A DNA stretch of 64,000 nucleotides from JBCBEX01 sp038528235 (GTDB taxonomy: Bacteria; Bacteroidota; Rhodothermia; Rhodothermales; Rubricoccaceae): NCBI GenBank assembly GCA_038528235.1, contig JBCBEX010000012.1:9368-73367 (forward strand), given 5' to 3'. The notes under the pieces are model-generated. The model saw nothing but the letters and a program-made list of their open reading frames with translations. It was not told the origin of the DNA and searched no databases. Shown one piece after another: positions 43,588 to 53,261 of the stretch. Position numbers and translations under genes: made by a program. Every line of letters begins with the position of its first letter. The stretch's first letter is position 1.

Positions 43588-44598
43588 CTACAAGGTGCGC
43601 TGGCCGTAGGTGTCGATCATCACGTAGGGATACAGCTCCGGCAGCGCGCTGGCGGTGTCGAGCGCGGCGACCTCGTCGGGCGTGAGGTTGAGGGCCGCCG
43701 CGCCGAGGTTGTCGTCGAGCTGCGCCATCGTGCGGGCACCGAGGATGACGCTCGCCACCCATGGCTTCGCGCGGAGCCAGGCGAGGGCAACCTGCGCATA
43801 GCTCGCCCCGCGCGCCTCGGCGACCTCGCCCACCGCGTCGAGCGTGTCCCAGTTGCGCCCCACGGAGCGGCGCTCCCACGACTCGGCCTGCTCCTCCGAG
43901 GCCGTCGCGATGCGGCCCTCCGTCGGGCGCTCGCCGCGTTGGTACTTGCCCGAGAGGAAGCCGCCGCCGAGCGGCCCCCACGGCACGAGTCCGATGCCCT
44001 CGGACACGAACAGGTCCTCGAACTCGTACTCGATGTCGCGCTGGACGAGGCTGTATTGGTACTGCCCGGCGATGAAGCGATCCATGTGGCTGGCATCGCT
44101 GATGCTGAGCGCCTTCATGACCTGCCAGGCCTTGAAGTTCGAGACGCCGAGGTAGCGCACGTCGCCCTGACGGACGAGGTCGTCGAGCGCGCGCATCGTC
44201 TCGTCGAGCGGCGTGAAGGGGTCCCAGCAGTGGACGTAGAGCACGTCGATCACGTCGGTGTCGAGGCGGCGCAGGCTCGCGTGGACGCCGTGCATGATGT
44301 GGTGGCGCGAGAGGCCCTGGTCGTTCTTGCCGGGGCCGGTCGGGAAGCGCACCTTCGTCGCGAGGATCACCTCGTCGCGGCGGTCCTTGATGGCCTGGCC
44401 GGTGATCTCCTCAGAGCGTCCCTGCGCGTAGCCGTCTGCCGTGTCGATGAAGTTGCCGCCCGCGTCGAGGAAGCGGTGGATCATGCGCGTGGCATCCTCA
44501 GGACCCGTGCTGCGCGGCCCGGCCTCGCCGAAGATCATCGTGCCGAGGCACAGGTCGGAGACAAGGAGGCCGCTGTTGCCGAGGCGTCGAAATTGCAT
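43588..44598 (-). CDS. Aldo/keto reductase (YajO/Tas-like)
   Basis: 336 residues from the ATG at 44598 (MQFRRLGNSGLLVSDLCLGT). Catalytic residues are Asp and Tyr in NFIDTADGYAQGRSEE, Lys in VILATKVR and His in DVLYVHCWDP. The region SVILGARTMAQLDDNLGAA binds NADP(H). It belongs to the larger AKR12/YajO-type group with an extended loop after the lysine. Its substrate is unknown. It is 58 nt upstream of the hydrolase gene on the same strand. Confidence 0.93.
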   Translation of the reverse strand: MQFRRLGNSGLLVSDLCLGTMIFGEAGPRSTGPEDATRMIHRFLDAGGNFIDTADGYAQGRSEEITGQAIKDRRDEVILATKVRFPTGPGKNDQGLSRHHIMHGVHASLRRLDTDVIDVLYVHCWDPFTPLDETMRALDDLVRQGDVRYLGVSNFKAWQVMKALSISDASHMDRFIAGQYQYSLVQRDIEYEFEDLFVSEGIGLVPWGPLGGGFLSGKYQRGERPTEGRIATASEEQAESWERRSVGRNWDTLDAVGEVAEARGASYAQVALAWLRAKPWVASVILGARTMAQLDDNLGAAALNLTPDEVAALDTASALPELYPYVMIDTYGQRTL

Positions 44599-44642
44599 AG
44601 AGGCGATGTAGCTATGGGGTGCTTTGGATACGAGAGGACAAG

Positions 44643-45926
44643 CTACCGAACGGACACCGCGCCCCACGTTGGCCCGAGCCAGCGTACCAGCCAGGCCGTG
44701 ACCTCAGGGCTTCTCAGCAAGGCCAGGTGCCCCGTTTCCGTCACGAGTTGGCGGTGGCTCGCCCTGATGTCCAGGCTTGCATCAGAACGGCTATCCTCTC
44801 CGAGCGCACTGGCAACCGGAACGAGGCCATCGCCCACGAGGGTCTCTACCCATGAGCGAGGATCCAGGGGGGAGGGCGCTGGGGGCTCGTCTACGCTGTC
44901 GCCCAGCGTTCCAGCGATCGCGTACCAGGCAATATCCTGGGGCAGCGGTATCGGTGCCGCTCGGCCTGCGACACGCCCCCAGCGCAGATCGGTGATGCCT
45001 GCGCTTCGCACAGCACCGATCCTCGCATAGGGGGCTGTAAACCGAGAGAGGCCCAGCATCGCATCGACCCAGCCACCGAGGCGTTCCATCGGGGCTCCGT
45101 GATGGGGCGTTCCGAGACACACGACGCGTCGCAGGTTTGGTCGCCAGCCCAGCGCCGCGTCGCACGCGAGGGCGTCCGCATGGTGCAGCGCGCTGCGAAT
45201 GACCAGCCCGCCCATGCTGTGGGCGACCACGGCGATCTCGTCTACCGGCACGGGCCAGCGAGCGTAGAGCACCGAGAGCAGCCGGGCGAGACGGCGGCCA
45301 TTCTCCGCGATGGACCGTCCCGTGTTATACCGCACCCGCACAGGCGTGTAGCCCAGCGCCTCTAGGGCCTCAGCATGGCCGGATCCCTTCGGCTCGTGTT
45401 GGGCGGCCGCGTCCCAAGCTCGCTCGTCCATGCATAGCCCGTGGACCAAGAGCGCAATCCGGCTGGTCGCCTCGGGCACATCGAAGGGCTCGGGCACACC
45501 GAAGGGCTCGGGCGCCTCCTCAGCTTCCGGCGACGATTCGCAGACCAGGGGCCGCCCCCGTACGTGGAGCGACATCGGCGTTGCGAGCGGGTTGCCCGTT
45601 GCCGAGAGATAGTCGCCGACGACCCCGTTGAGCACCGCTCGGAGAGTTGGAACGCTTAACCTGGGGTTCTCCAGATCCCTCGGCTCTACAGCGGCGTCCA
45701 CCGCAAGGGCAGCGCCATGCCCGACGAGGTGCGTGGTGCCTCGTACGGCGGCGTAGATGTGCCCGGTGAGGCCTCGCGTCCGGCCTGGCACGCGAGCTGG
45801 CACCCCCAGCGCCGTCCATACCGCCTGATGCGACGCTTCGACGAGGTCCGTCACGCCGAGGACGGCGTCCGTCGCCAGCCGGACGGCGCCGTTCAGGTCT
45901 GAGAGGAAACGAGGAGAGCGAAACAC
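44643..45926 (-). CDS. Alpha/beta hydrolase, lipase/esterase-like
   Basis: About 427 residues if translation starts at the GTG at 45926; the frame is open to 46046, but that part looks non-coding. Residues about 1-155 form an Ala/Val-rich helical region of unknown role. The hydrolase domain has LLVHGLCMDERAWD, the Ser nucleophile in VVAHSMGGLVIRSA, Asp in LVGDGLVPVASALGE and His in TETGHLALLRSP. GTPHHGAPMERLGGW is typical of lipase-like PGAP1/GPI-type hydrolases. No signal peptide is evident. Confidence 0.82.
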   Translation of the reverse strand: MFRSPRFLSDLNGAVRLATDAVLGVTDLVEASHQAVWTALGVPARVPGRTRGLTGHIYAAVRGTTHLVGHGAALAVDAAVEPRDLENPRLSVPTLRAVLNGVVGDYLSATGNPLATPMSLHVRGRPLVCESSPEAEEAPEPFGVPEPFDVPEATSRIALLVHGLCMDERAWDAAAQHEPKGSGHAEALEALGYTPVRVRYNTGRSIAENGRRLARLLSVLYARWPVPVDEIAVVAHSMGGLVIRSALHHADALACDAALGWRPNLRRVVCLGTPHHGAPMERLGGWVDAMLGLSRFTAPYARIGAVRSAGITDLRWGRVAGRAAPIPLPQDIAWYAIAGTLGDSVDEPPAPSPLDPRSWVETLVGDGLVPVASALGEDSRSDASLDIRASHRQLVTETGHLALLRSPEVTAWLVRWLGPTWGAVSVR

Positions 45927-46029
45927 GCAAACACCAGGGTAGGGGCATGAGCGGGGATGGGTCCTGGAACGCGCGCTGCGGGAAAGGTGCCCACCCTCGG
46001 GCGATTGCGCCGCGTGCCGTGGCAACGAA

Positions 46030-46064
46030 CGCCGCCCCACCAGCACGAGGCTAGCGGGGCGGCG
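46030..46064 (-). terminator. Hairpin after the FG-GAP gene
   Basis: CGCCGCCCC (46030-46038) pairs with GGGGCGGCG (46056-46064), beginning 33 nt after the stop of the FG-GAP gene on the minus strand. No T-run follows, so it may be a weak or Rho-aided terminator. Confidence 0.45.
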
Positions 46065-46097
46065 GTGTGCGTCCCTACGAGGAGATAGGCTGCAGCC

Positions 46098-48371
46098 CTA
46101 GCGCACACGCGTGAGGCGCTGCGTGACGGCCCCACGCGGCGTCTGGAGCCGGACGAGGTAGACCCCGCTCGGCAGCGCGCTCGCGTCGAATTGCGCGGTG
46201 TGCGCGCCCGCCTCGTGCGTGCCCGACGCCACCTCGGCGACGACGCGGCCGAGGAGGTCGTAGACCCGCAGGTCGATGTCGCCCGCCTCGGGCAGCGTGA
46301 ACCGGAGCGTGGCCGACGAGACCACGGGGTTCGGGTAGGCGTCGAGATCAAGCACCTCGGGCAGGGCGTCCTGCGCAGCATCGACCGAGGCGACCACCGA
46401 CGATGGAGCGGCGACGGGCGTGCCGTGCCGGACGACCGTCGCGCGGTTGTTGACCTTGAGTTCCCGCGCCGCGATCGCGCCGCGGAACGAGGCGTCGGTG
46501 CGCACCCACACCAGCGCCGACGGCGCGTTGATGGTGCCGAGGAAGTTCGACCGCGCGCCGATGTTGAGCGTCGCCGTCTGCGTCGTGTTGAGCGTCACGT
46601 TGCCGGAGAGCCGCGGGTCGGGCCCGCCGAACGACGTCACGCGCACTTCGGTGTCCGCGCCGATGTTGAAGCGCGTCGCCACGTTGAGCGTCATCGGGCC
46701 GTTGGCCACATCGAGGACGAGCGTCGCCTCGCGGTTGATGAGCAGTTCGTCGAAGAAGTAGGTGCTGCCGAGGAGGATGAGTGTGCCCCCGCTCTTGACG
46801 CGGACGCGCTGATAGCTACCCGGCGTGAGCGTGAGCGTCTCGCCAGCCTGAACGGTCTGATTTTGCGTGCCCGGCGTGAACGGCCCCACGCTCGGCAGCG
46901 CGAAAGGCGCGACCGCGGCGTTGCCCTGCGCCGTGCCCGTCACAGTCGCCGCGTTATCGAGCGTGAGCAGCCCGCCCGCCGTCACGTCGCCCTCGACTAC
47001 GTTGCGCTTGTCGACCGTGACCGCGCCCGTGGCCGTGACGTCGGCATCGTAGCTGCCGCTGTAGCCGTTCGCTTGCTTCTTGAGCGTGATCACGCCGTTG
47101 GAGGCGAGCCCCCCCACGAGTGCGTCGGCCTTGCCGATGGTGACGGCGTCGGCGGCGATGAAGGCTGGCATCGGGACCGCGCCGTCGGCGTCGTAGACGT
47201 AGGCCGTCCCCGACGTCGACGCGCCCGTGTCCGTGAACGGCGCCCCGACAGCGATGCGGTCCCCACTCAGGGCGACGGCGAAGCCGTGGAAGTCGGCAGT
47301 CTGCCCGTCGGACGCGGCGAGCCGGAAGGTCTCCGTCCACGTCCCGTCGAGGTCGTAGACATAGGCAAGGCCCACCTCGGAGCGGATCGTAGACGACGGC
47401 GCCCCGACGACGATGCGGTCGCCCGCGACAGCGACGGCGGTGCCAACCTGCTGGTAGCTGTGCGTCACGCTGCCGATGAGCTTGGCCGTCTCGCTCCACG
47501 TCGACCCGGCGAGGTCGAAGACGTAAGCTGCGCCTGCCTGGATGGCGACGGTGTCGTCGTTGTAGGCGCCCACGACGGCGCGCGTGCCGTCGAGCGCGAC
47601 CGACTGCCCGACGCGGTCGCCAATGCTTTGGCTGGACGCCTGGAGGATGTCCTCGGTCCAGCCGTTGCCCGTCTCGGTGAAAACGTAGGCGGCACCGCCG
47701 TCGCCGGGCGTCGTCACGCCGATGGGCGCGCCTGCGATCACGCGAGAGCCGTCTACATCGACGGAGAAGCCGAGCGTAGCGGCCTGCTTGGGCACGGCGG
47801 CGGCGAGCTTGACGGTTTCGCTCCACGCGCCGTTGGCGTAGTCAAACACGTAGACCGCGCCAGCGTCGGTGGCCCCGGTGTCGTCGCCGAGGGCGCTGAT
47901 GGCGAGGCGGTCGCCGTCGAGCGCGAGGCTGTAGCCGAAGCCCTGCCCAGCGGAGGCGTCACTCGGCGAGAGTGTCGCCGTGAGCGACCAAGCGGTGCCG
48001 GTGCGCTCGTAGACGTAGACGATGCCGGTGTAGCCGTCTTTGAAGTAGCCGCCGAGGACGGCCCGGTCGCCGTCGAGCGCGACGGCGCTGCCCGCGAGCT
48101 CGAAGCCCGTCGTGGTCGGCGGGAGGAGCGTCGCTGAGAGGGACCACGCGCCGTTTACGTAGTCGTAGACGAGCGCGGCCCCGGCCTCGGGCCCGGCGGT
48201 GTCGTCATAGGGCCGCCCGACGAGCAGGCGGTCGCCGTCGAGGTCGAGGTCGTAGGCAAATTGATCGCCTGCGGCGGAGGCCGGGCGGAGGAGGGTCTCG
48301 ATCTGGGCGGTGGCGGGGAACGCCACCAGGAGGGAGAGCGCGCAGAGCAGCGCACGGGTCGAAGCAAGCAT
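46098..48371 (-). CDS. Secreted FG-GAP repeat protein with T9SS sorting domain
   Basis: 757 residues from the ATG at 48371, with a signal peptide (MLASTRALLCALSLLVAFPA). Residues about 25-400 hold seven FG-GAP-like beta-propeller repeats (for example LDGDRLLVGRPYDDTAGPEA, with D-x-D-G-D and AGAAYVFD elements). Residues about 420-640 form a second beta-rich region with bactofilin-like short repeats (GAVTVDKRNVVEGDVTAGG). The C-terminus (YPNPVVSSATLRFTL, VYDLLGRVVAEV, LPSGVYLVRLQ) is a T9SS type A signal, so export by the SprA translocon is expected. Confidence 0.87.
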   Translation of the reverse strand: MLASTRALLCALSLLVAFPATAQIETLLRPASAAGDQFAYDLDLDGDRLLVGRPYDDTAGPEAGAALVYDYVNGAWSLSATLLPPTTTGFELAGSAVALDGDRAVLGGYFKDGYTGIVYVYERTGTAWSLTATLSPSDASAGQGFGYSLALDGDRLAISALGDDTGATDAGAVYVFDYANGAWSETVKLAAAVPKQAATLGFSVDVDGSRVIAGAPIGVTTPGDGGAAYVFTETGNGWTEDILQASSQSIGDRVGQSVALDGTRAVVGAYNDDTVAIQAGAAYVFDLAGSTWSETAKLIGSVTHSYQQVGTAVAVAGDRIVVGAPSSTIRSEVGLAYVYDLDGTWTETFRLAASDGQTADFHGFAVALSGDRIAVGAPFTDTGASTSGTAYVYDADGAVPMPAFIAADAVTIGKADALVGGLASNGVITLKKQANGYSGSYDADVTATGAVTVDKRNVVEGDVTAGGLLTLDNAATVTGTAQGNAAVAPFALPSVGPFTPGTQNQTVQAGETLTLTPGSYQRVRVKSGGTLILLGSTYFFDELLINREATLVLDVANGPMTLNVATRFNIGADTEVRVTSFGGPDPRLSGNVTLNTTQTATLNIGARSNFLGTINAPSALVWVRTDASFRGAIAARELKVNNRATVVRHGTPVAAPSSVVASVDAAQDALPEVLDLDAYPNPVVSSATLRFTLPEAGDIDLRVYDLLGRVVAEVASGTHEAGAHTAQFDASALPSGVYLVRLQTPRGAVTQRLTRVR

Positions 48372-48632
48372 GCAGAGGGTGATGCGAAAGTGAGGGAGGC
48401 CGGGCGGTGGCGGGGCGCCTCGGAACGGACGCGACCAGCATAGCCGTCCTGCCGAGCCTCTCACATCGGCCCTGCGGCCCCTTTCGCTAGAACCTTCGTC
48501 TACTCCCCGCGCCGAGCGCCCCCACGCCGAGTGCCCCGCGCCGTCGCGTGCGCACAGGCATGGGCATGGCTACTTTGCCTCGTCCAGCTCCGCACCACGC
48601 GCGAGCCCGTCTCTGTTCAGCCCCGAAGATCC

Positions 48633-48977
48633 ATGAACGTCCACTACCTGGAAATCGTGACACCCGACGTCGAGGCCGTGTGTGCGCACTATGCCACGCT
48701 ACACGGCGTTGCCTTTGGCGACCCCGTTGCCACGCTCGGCGGCGCTCGCACGGGCAGCCTGGCCAGTGGCGGGTCGGTTGGCGTGCGCGCCCCCATGCAC
48801 GACGCCGAGTCGCCCGTCGTCCGACCGTACACGCTCGTTGACGACATCGAAGCTGCGGTCGCTGCGGCTGGCGACGCTGGTGCTCAGGTCGCTCTGCCGC
48901 CCATGCCGCTCCCTGGACACGGCACCTGCGCGATCGTCATCCTCGGCGGCATCGAGTGCGGACTGTGGCAGGTGTAG
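48633..48977 (+). CDS. Small VOC-fold protein
   Basis: 114 residues from the ATG at 48633 (MNVHYLEIVTPDVEAVCAHY). The first half is a glyoxalase-like module. The second (PYTLVDDIEAAVAAAGDAGA, then GTCAIVILGGIECGLWQV) is the short version found in proteins related to hydroxylase-type VOC members. It lacks the usual Glu metal ligand at the end, having Cys-Gly-Leu-Trp instead, so it may bind a ligand rather than catalyse. It is divergent from the FG-GAP gene. Confidence 0.72.
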   Translation: MNVHYLEIVTPDVEAVCAHYATLHGVAFGDPVATLGGARTGSLASGGSVGVRAPMHDAESPVVRPYTLVDDIEAAVAAAGDAGAQVALPPMPLPGHGTCAIVILGGIECGLWQV

Positions 48978-49073
48978 GCTCAACGCTGCAGTCAACGTTG
49001 AGGTACGGAGGTGTGGACGTATGAATGTGTGAACGAAGGCCACCACCTTCCGCACGTCTACGTAGCCACAGCG

Positions 49074-50138
49074 CTACCCTTCCAGGAAGCGGCGGATCTC
49101 GGCGAGGTAGGCCTCGGGCTGGTCCCAGAAGAGCGCGTGCCCAGCGTCTTCGATGAATCGGTAGGTCCCTTGCGGGGCCAGCGCAGCGTGCTCGTAGGCA
49201 CTCGCGAACGGGATGTAGTCGCAGGAGCCTTGCAGCACGAGCAGCGGTACCGGGCTTGCTGCCAGCTCGGGGCGCCAGTCGTCCATGTCGCCGTACCAGT
49301 TGCTCCAGCCGTGCGAGTAGAAGCCACCGCCGCCCTCCTCGGGTAGAACGTTCGCCGGGTCGCAGACCATCCCCCGCGTGATCTTCGTAACGACGGTGTT
49401 GAGCACACCGTCAGCCTCGTCGTCCGGCATCAGCGACACATTGAATGCCGTCGCCAGCGCCACCGTGGCAATCGAGCGCACGGGCCACGAACTGAGCCCC
49501 GCGTCGTGTGAGATGTCCGCAGGCTCGCGGAAGGTGAGCGAGTCCGGCACCGGATAGGCTGCCCCAGTCGCCCACTGGCCGTCCTCGTCGAAGAGCGCGG
49601 GCTCGATACCGCCCGGCGAGGTGAGGATCGCACGGGCCACGAGGTCGGGGTGGTGCGCGGCCATGTACGACGCTAGCATCCCGCCGTAGGACTGCCCGAT
49701 GAGCACCACCGGCCCGCCACCGAGATGCTCTGCCACAATCGCGCGCAGGTCTTCGGTGTGGCCGAGGAAGGTGTAGTCCTTTGGCCTAGCGAGGCGGTCT
49801 GAGAGGCCAGAGCCGATCTGATCGTAGAGGTAGACATCGTGCCCGAGCGCCGTGAGCGGGCGCAGCGCGTCGATGGCCGATGAGTGGATGTAGCCACCAG
49901 GGCCGCCGTGCAGGTAGACGACGGGCGGCTTCGGACTCGTGGCCGTCTCCGACGTGGTGTCGGCGGGCAGGTGCGTGTAGGCGATGCGGTAGTCGCCAGG
50001 CATCGTCCAGTACTGCGTGCTTGCGCGCGGCGTAATGGCGGGGATCGTCGGCTCGACGGGGATCGCGATGACAACGCCGAGCACGAGGACGGCGAGGCCC
50101 ACCGCGAGGGCGAGCGCTTTGAAGGCGGTACGGATCAC
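49074..50138 (-). CDS. Proline iminopeptidase-like alpha/beta hydrolase, membrane-anchored
   Basis: 354 residues beginning at a GTG. Residues about 8-27 are a membrane anchor or signal (ALALAVGLAVLVLGVVIAIP). The S33 family motifs are VVYLHGGPGG, YDQIGSGLSDR and the Ser nucleophile in IGQSYGGML. Asp lies in LQGSCDYIPFASA and His in DAGHALFW. Members release N-terminal proline from peptides or hydrolyse other small substrates. Here an extracytoplasmic location is likely. Confidence 0.88.
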   Translation of the reverse strand: MIRTAFKALALAVGLAVLVLGVVIAIPVEPTIPAITPRASTQYWTMPGDYRIAYTHLPADTTSETATSPKPPVVYLHGGPGGYIHSSAIDALRPLTALGHDVYLYDQIGSGLSDRLARPKDYTFLGHTEDLRAIVAEHLGGGPVVLIGQSYGGMLASYMAAHHPDLVARAILTSPGGIEPALFDEDGQWATGAAYPVPDSLTFREPADISHDAGLSSWPVRSIATVALATAFNVSLMPDDEADGVLNTVVTKITRGMVCDPANVLPEEGGGGFYSHGWSNWYGDMDDWRPELAASPVPLLVLQGSCDYIPFASAYEHAALAPQGTYRFIEDAGHALFWDQPEAYLAEIRRFLEG

Positions 50139-50235
50139 AGGACGGAGGTGGTTGGGCTCCCTCCGCGCTACGCCAGGGCGATGACAGGGTTACGCCCGCC
50201 CTGGCTGGCGCTCCGGGCCTATCCATCGCTCTACT

Positions 50236-51891
50236 CTATCGCTCTACGTCCGGCTGGCCGCGTTCCGCATAGATCGCCGCACGGCGGAGCGCCTGGGTGG
50301 TCGCCTCGGCAAACACGCGGCGGATGCCGGCATAGGACCACCCGAGGAACGCCTGCGCCTCGGGAGCACGGAGGCGCTTGGCGAGGTGGTCCAGCTTGGC
50401 GTCCGACACGTGGTGCAGCGCGTTGCCGAACTCGTAGAGCGCGTCCATGCGGACCTGCTTCCAAACCTCCTCGGTCTCGTCGGCGAGCTGCGCACGGAAG
50501 CCCTGCACCGCCGCAGCGTCGATGGCCTGCGGCTTCGTCTCGGAAAACACCGCCCACGAGGCCTCGGAATAGAGCCCCATCATGAACGATGAGAAGCCGA
50601 GCGCGTCGTCCACCCGGAGAAGCCGCGCGTCGCGGTCCGTGAACTTGAGGGTGTCCCACCGTTTGCGCTCCACCACGGGGAGGTAGTCTGCGAACACGTC
50701 GCTGAGGAGCGAGTCGGCGGCCCAGGCCTCGAACGCATCGAGCGTTGAGTCGGCAACCGTCGCCGCGAGGGTGTGGGCGATCTGGTCCACGTTGCGAGCA
50801 GGCGCGAACGCGTCGGCGAAGACCTCGGCGAGGACAGCGTGCTCGCCGGGACGCAGCGCGTCTTCGTCCAGCAGCGTGGCGGCGGTGACCTCGGTCGTGA
50901 CGACGTTCGACACGGTCTGGACGAGGCTAGCCAAGCCGGTGTTGACGAGGAGGACGCGAACGCGGTCGCGGCGGACGGCCTCGGGGTTGTTCGAGGCCGC
51001 CTCGGGCCGCCACGTCGAGGGCTGGATGCCCGCCTGGTCGAGGACGAGCGCGTTGAAGCCCTCCTCGCGGGCGGTGTCGACCCCGCGGCGGAGGGTGAGC
51101 AGCGCCTGCCCGGCCTCGCTGCGGAGCGCGTCGGTGTAGCGCTCGATGTCGGAGTCGGGGCGGTCGCGGTAGAGGAACTGGTGCGTCCGCACGCTCAGCC
51201 GCACCTCGCGGCGGGCCTGCTGCGCGCCCTCGCTGGCCACGTAGAGCTCGATGGCTTCGAGGGGAATCTCCTCCTCGTAGGCGTTGGTGAGGGCCGCGAA
51301 GAGCGTCATCGTGCGGTGGAATCGGTTCACCACGAGGTCGTGGTAGCGGATCTCCTCGACCATCGCCTCCATGAGCGGGAGCCGCGCCTCCAGGTGGGGC
51401 GGGTAGCCCTCGGAGTCCACGCGCCGCAGGAACGCGAGGAGTGAGTCAGGGTCGGCCTCGACCTGGCGAGCCAGGACCATCTCAACGAGCGGGTCGCGGA
51501 GCCACGCCCCGACCTGGGCGAGTGTGGCGTCGGACTGCCGGCTGAGGTAGCGGAGCCGGAAGGCCTCAGCCTGCTCCGGCGTGAGCAGCGGCTCGATGCG
51601 GGCGCGGGCCTGCGCACGGGCCTCGGCGGGCCACTTCGAGGTAGCATCGTCGAAGAGGGGGAGGTACTCCCGCACGGCGGCGGTGTCGCCCCCGGCGAGG
51701 TTGAGCCGCGCCGTGATGAGCGCGACCGTGGCTTCGCGGTCCTGCGCCGAGAGCACCGTGTCGGCGGGCACGGGCGGCGTGGCAACCGGCGGGAACGCAG
51801 GCTGGGCGGCAGCCGGGACGGCTCGGAGCAGAATCGCGAGCAGCAGGGCCGCCATCAGCAAGACGGAGGGCAAAGCGGGACGAAGACGCAT
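50236..51891 (-). CDS. Secreted helical protein of unknown function
   Basis: 551 residues from the ATG at 51891. The N-terminus is a good signal peptide (VLLMAALLLAILLRAVPAAA). The rest is almost all alpha-helical and acidic, with several pieces resembling the DUF2059 pattern (for example RTMTLFAALTNAYEEEIPLE followed by AIELYVASEGAQQ). No catalytic motif is visible. It is probably a periplasmic protein. The next upstream gene on this strand is a small membrane protein, 119 nt away. Confidence 0.75.
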   Translation of the reverse strand: MRLRPALPSVLLMAALLLAILLRAVPAAAQPAFPPVATPPVPADTVLSAQDREATVALITARLNLAGGDTAAVREYLPLFDDATSKWPAEARAQARARIEPLLTPEQAEAFRLRYLSRQSDATLAQVGAWLRDPLVEMVLARQVEADPDSLLAFLRRVDSEGYPPHLEARLPLMEAMVEEIRYHDLVVNRFHRTMTLFAALTNAYEEEIPLEAIELYVASEGAQQARREVRLSVRTHQFLYRDRPDSDIERYTDALRSEAGQALLTLRRGVDTAREEGFNALVLDQAGIQPSTWRPEAASNNPEAVRRDRVRVLLVNTGLASLVQTVSNVVTTEVTAATLLDEDALRPGEHAVLAEVFADAFAPARNVDQIAHTLAATVADSTLDAFEAWAADSLLSDVFADYLPVVERKRWDTLKFTDRDARLLRVDDALGFSSFMMGLYSEASWAVFSETKPQAIDAAAVQGFRAQLADETEEVWKQVRMDALYEFGNALHHVSDAKLDHLAKRLRAPEAQAFLGWSYAGIRRVFAEATTQALRRAAIYAERGQPDVER

Positions 51892-52010
51892 CACGGGGCG
51901 ACAGGTGGAGGGGCGGCAACATACAGCCAGGGCCTCCGCAATAACCAGCGGCGGCTTACCCATCGCCTCCCTCCCATCGCCCTGTCCCGATGCCAGAGCA
52001 GCGACCGCAT

Positions 52011-52580
52011 TCACAGCAGCACGATGCCGAGCGCGATCAGCGCGGCGAGGATGACGGCGAAGTTGAGCAGGAACGCGACGATGGCGGCCACCAGCAGCGG
52101 CAGCCGCGAGAGCCGGAAGAGCGCCAGCGCCGCGACGGCCTTGCCCCGCGCATCCGTGGCGAGCACGCGCAGCGCCCACAGCAGGCGCACGAAGCCGACG
52201 GCCCGCGCCTGCCCGCGCTCCGCCCGCACGACCGCCGCCTGCGTCTTGCTCTCGGCGAGCATCCCCCGCAGCACCTCCGGCAACGTCAGCACGCCCTGCA
52301 CCGTGTTGACTGCCAGCCAGGTGGCCCCGGCCGGCACGAGCAGCGGCACCAGCAGCACGACCGCGAGCCACCACGAGAGCCGCCCCGCAGCCGCGAACTG
52401 CCCCGCCACCAACCACCACAGCACCCCGGCCGACACCGCAGACACGGCCGCCACCGCGAGCGTCCGCTGCAAGGTGCGCCGCACCAACCCACTCAGCCGG
52501 TCGAGCCGCGAAGGGGCCGAGCCAGACGGGACGGGCGAAGACGAGTCAGGCGAAGACGGCATCGCAGGCGAGTCGGCCAT
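52011..52580 (-). CDS. Small membrane protein, function unknown
   Basis: 189 residues from the ATG at 52580. The first 30 residues are Ser/Pro-rich (MADSPAMPSSPDSSSPVPSG). Membrane helices follow at about residues 42-60, 68-92 and 162-188 (LPLLVAAIVAFLLNFAVILA). A basic Arg/Ala-rich cytoplasmic loop lies between the second and third. No family was recognised. It is divergent from the CoA-binding gene. Confidence 0.65.
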   Translation of the reverse strand: MADSPAMPSSPDSSSPVPSGSAPSRLDRLSGLVRRTLQRTLAVAAVSAVSAGVLWWLVAGQFAAAGRLSWWLAVVLLVPLLVPAGATWLAVNTVQGVLTLPEVLRGMLAESKTQAAVVRAERGQARAVGFVRLLWALRVLATDARGKAVAALALFRLSRLPLLVAAIVAFLLNFAVILAALIALGIVLL

Positions 52581-52662
52581 GGGATACGAGGCGAGCAGGT
52601 GAGCGTAGAGACAAAGTACTGGCCACGCTCCCCTCGCTTCCCGACGCCCATCTCCGCTTGCT

Positions 52663-53091
52663 ATGCCTACGGATACCCCCATCGACCTGCGCGCTGTGCT
52701 TACGGAGGCCCGCACCATTGCCGTGGTGGGGTGCTCTCCGCGCGCCTCGCAGACGAGCCACCGAATCGCGCGCTACCTCCAGGACGCAGGCTACCGCATC
52801 GTGCCGGTGAACCCGCACCACGAGACGCTCCTCGGCGAGCCCTGCTACCCCGACCTCGTCACGATCCCGACGGAGGTGATCGTCGACATCGTGAACGTGT
52901 TTCGGCGTCCGGTCTTCACCGAGGGCGTGGTGGCCGATGCCGCCGCCCGGCTGGAGGCGACCGGCCAGCGACCGCTCATCTGGACGCAGATCGGCGTGCA
53001 CAGCGCCGAGGCCGAGGCACTCGCCGCCACGCACGGGCTCCCCTACCTCGCGGATCGCTGCATCATGGTGGACCACATGGACCAGGTCTGA
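52663..53091 (+). CDS. CoA-binding protein (YccU-like)
   Basis: 142 residues of the stand-alone CoA-binding domain family. The Rossmann-like motif is TIAVVGCSPRASQTSHRIAR, followed by YRIVPVNPHHETLLGEPCYP, DIVNVFRRP and IWTQIGVHSAEAEALA, all family hallmarks. The C-terminal RCIMVDHMD segment is conserved. It binds CoA or acyl-CoA; the physiological role of the YccU group is unclear. The ATG at 52663 fits the family start. Confidence 0.92.
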   Translation: MPTDTPIDLRAVLTEARTIAVVGCSPRASQTSHRIARYLQDAGYRIVPVNPHHETLLGEPCYPDLVTIPTEVIVDIVNVFRRPVFTEGVVADAAARLEATGQRPLIWTQIGVHSAEAEALAATHGLPYLADRCIMVDHMDQV

Positions 53092-53261
53092 GGCCTCCGT
53101 TCGTTCCGTCCTAGCCCGCGCATTGGTCACCAGGGGATCAGGGACGCTGTCCGCCTGTTTCGCTTTCATCCGAAGCACTGACTCCGGAAGCAGGTTCGTT
53201 CTATGTGCCGGGGCCTACCGCCCAGCCTAGACACCCACCTGTGCTGACGGGTACTGTGACC

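Noticed and set aside
46191..48137. A 648-residue plus-strand frame opposite the FG-GAP gene
   Set aside because: It is antisense to the repeat-rich coding strand and has no recognisable motifs.
51892..52419. N-terminal extension of the 551-residue secreted protein
   Set aside because: The extra 176 residues are Ala/Gly/Arg-only and overlap the neighbouring membrane-protein gene; the ATG at 51891 is followed by a proper signal peptide.
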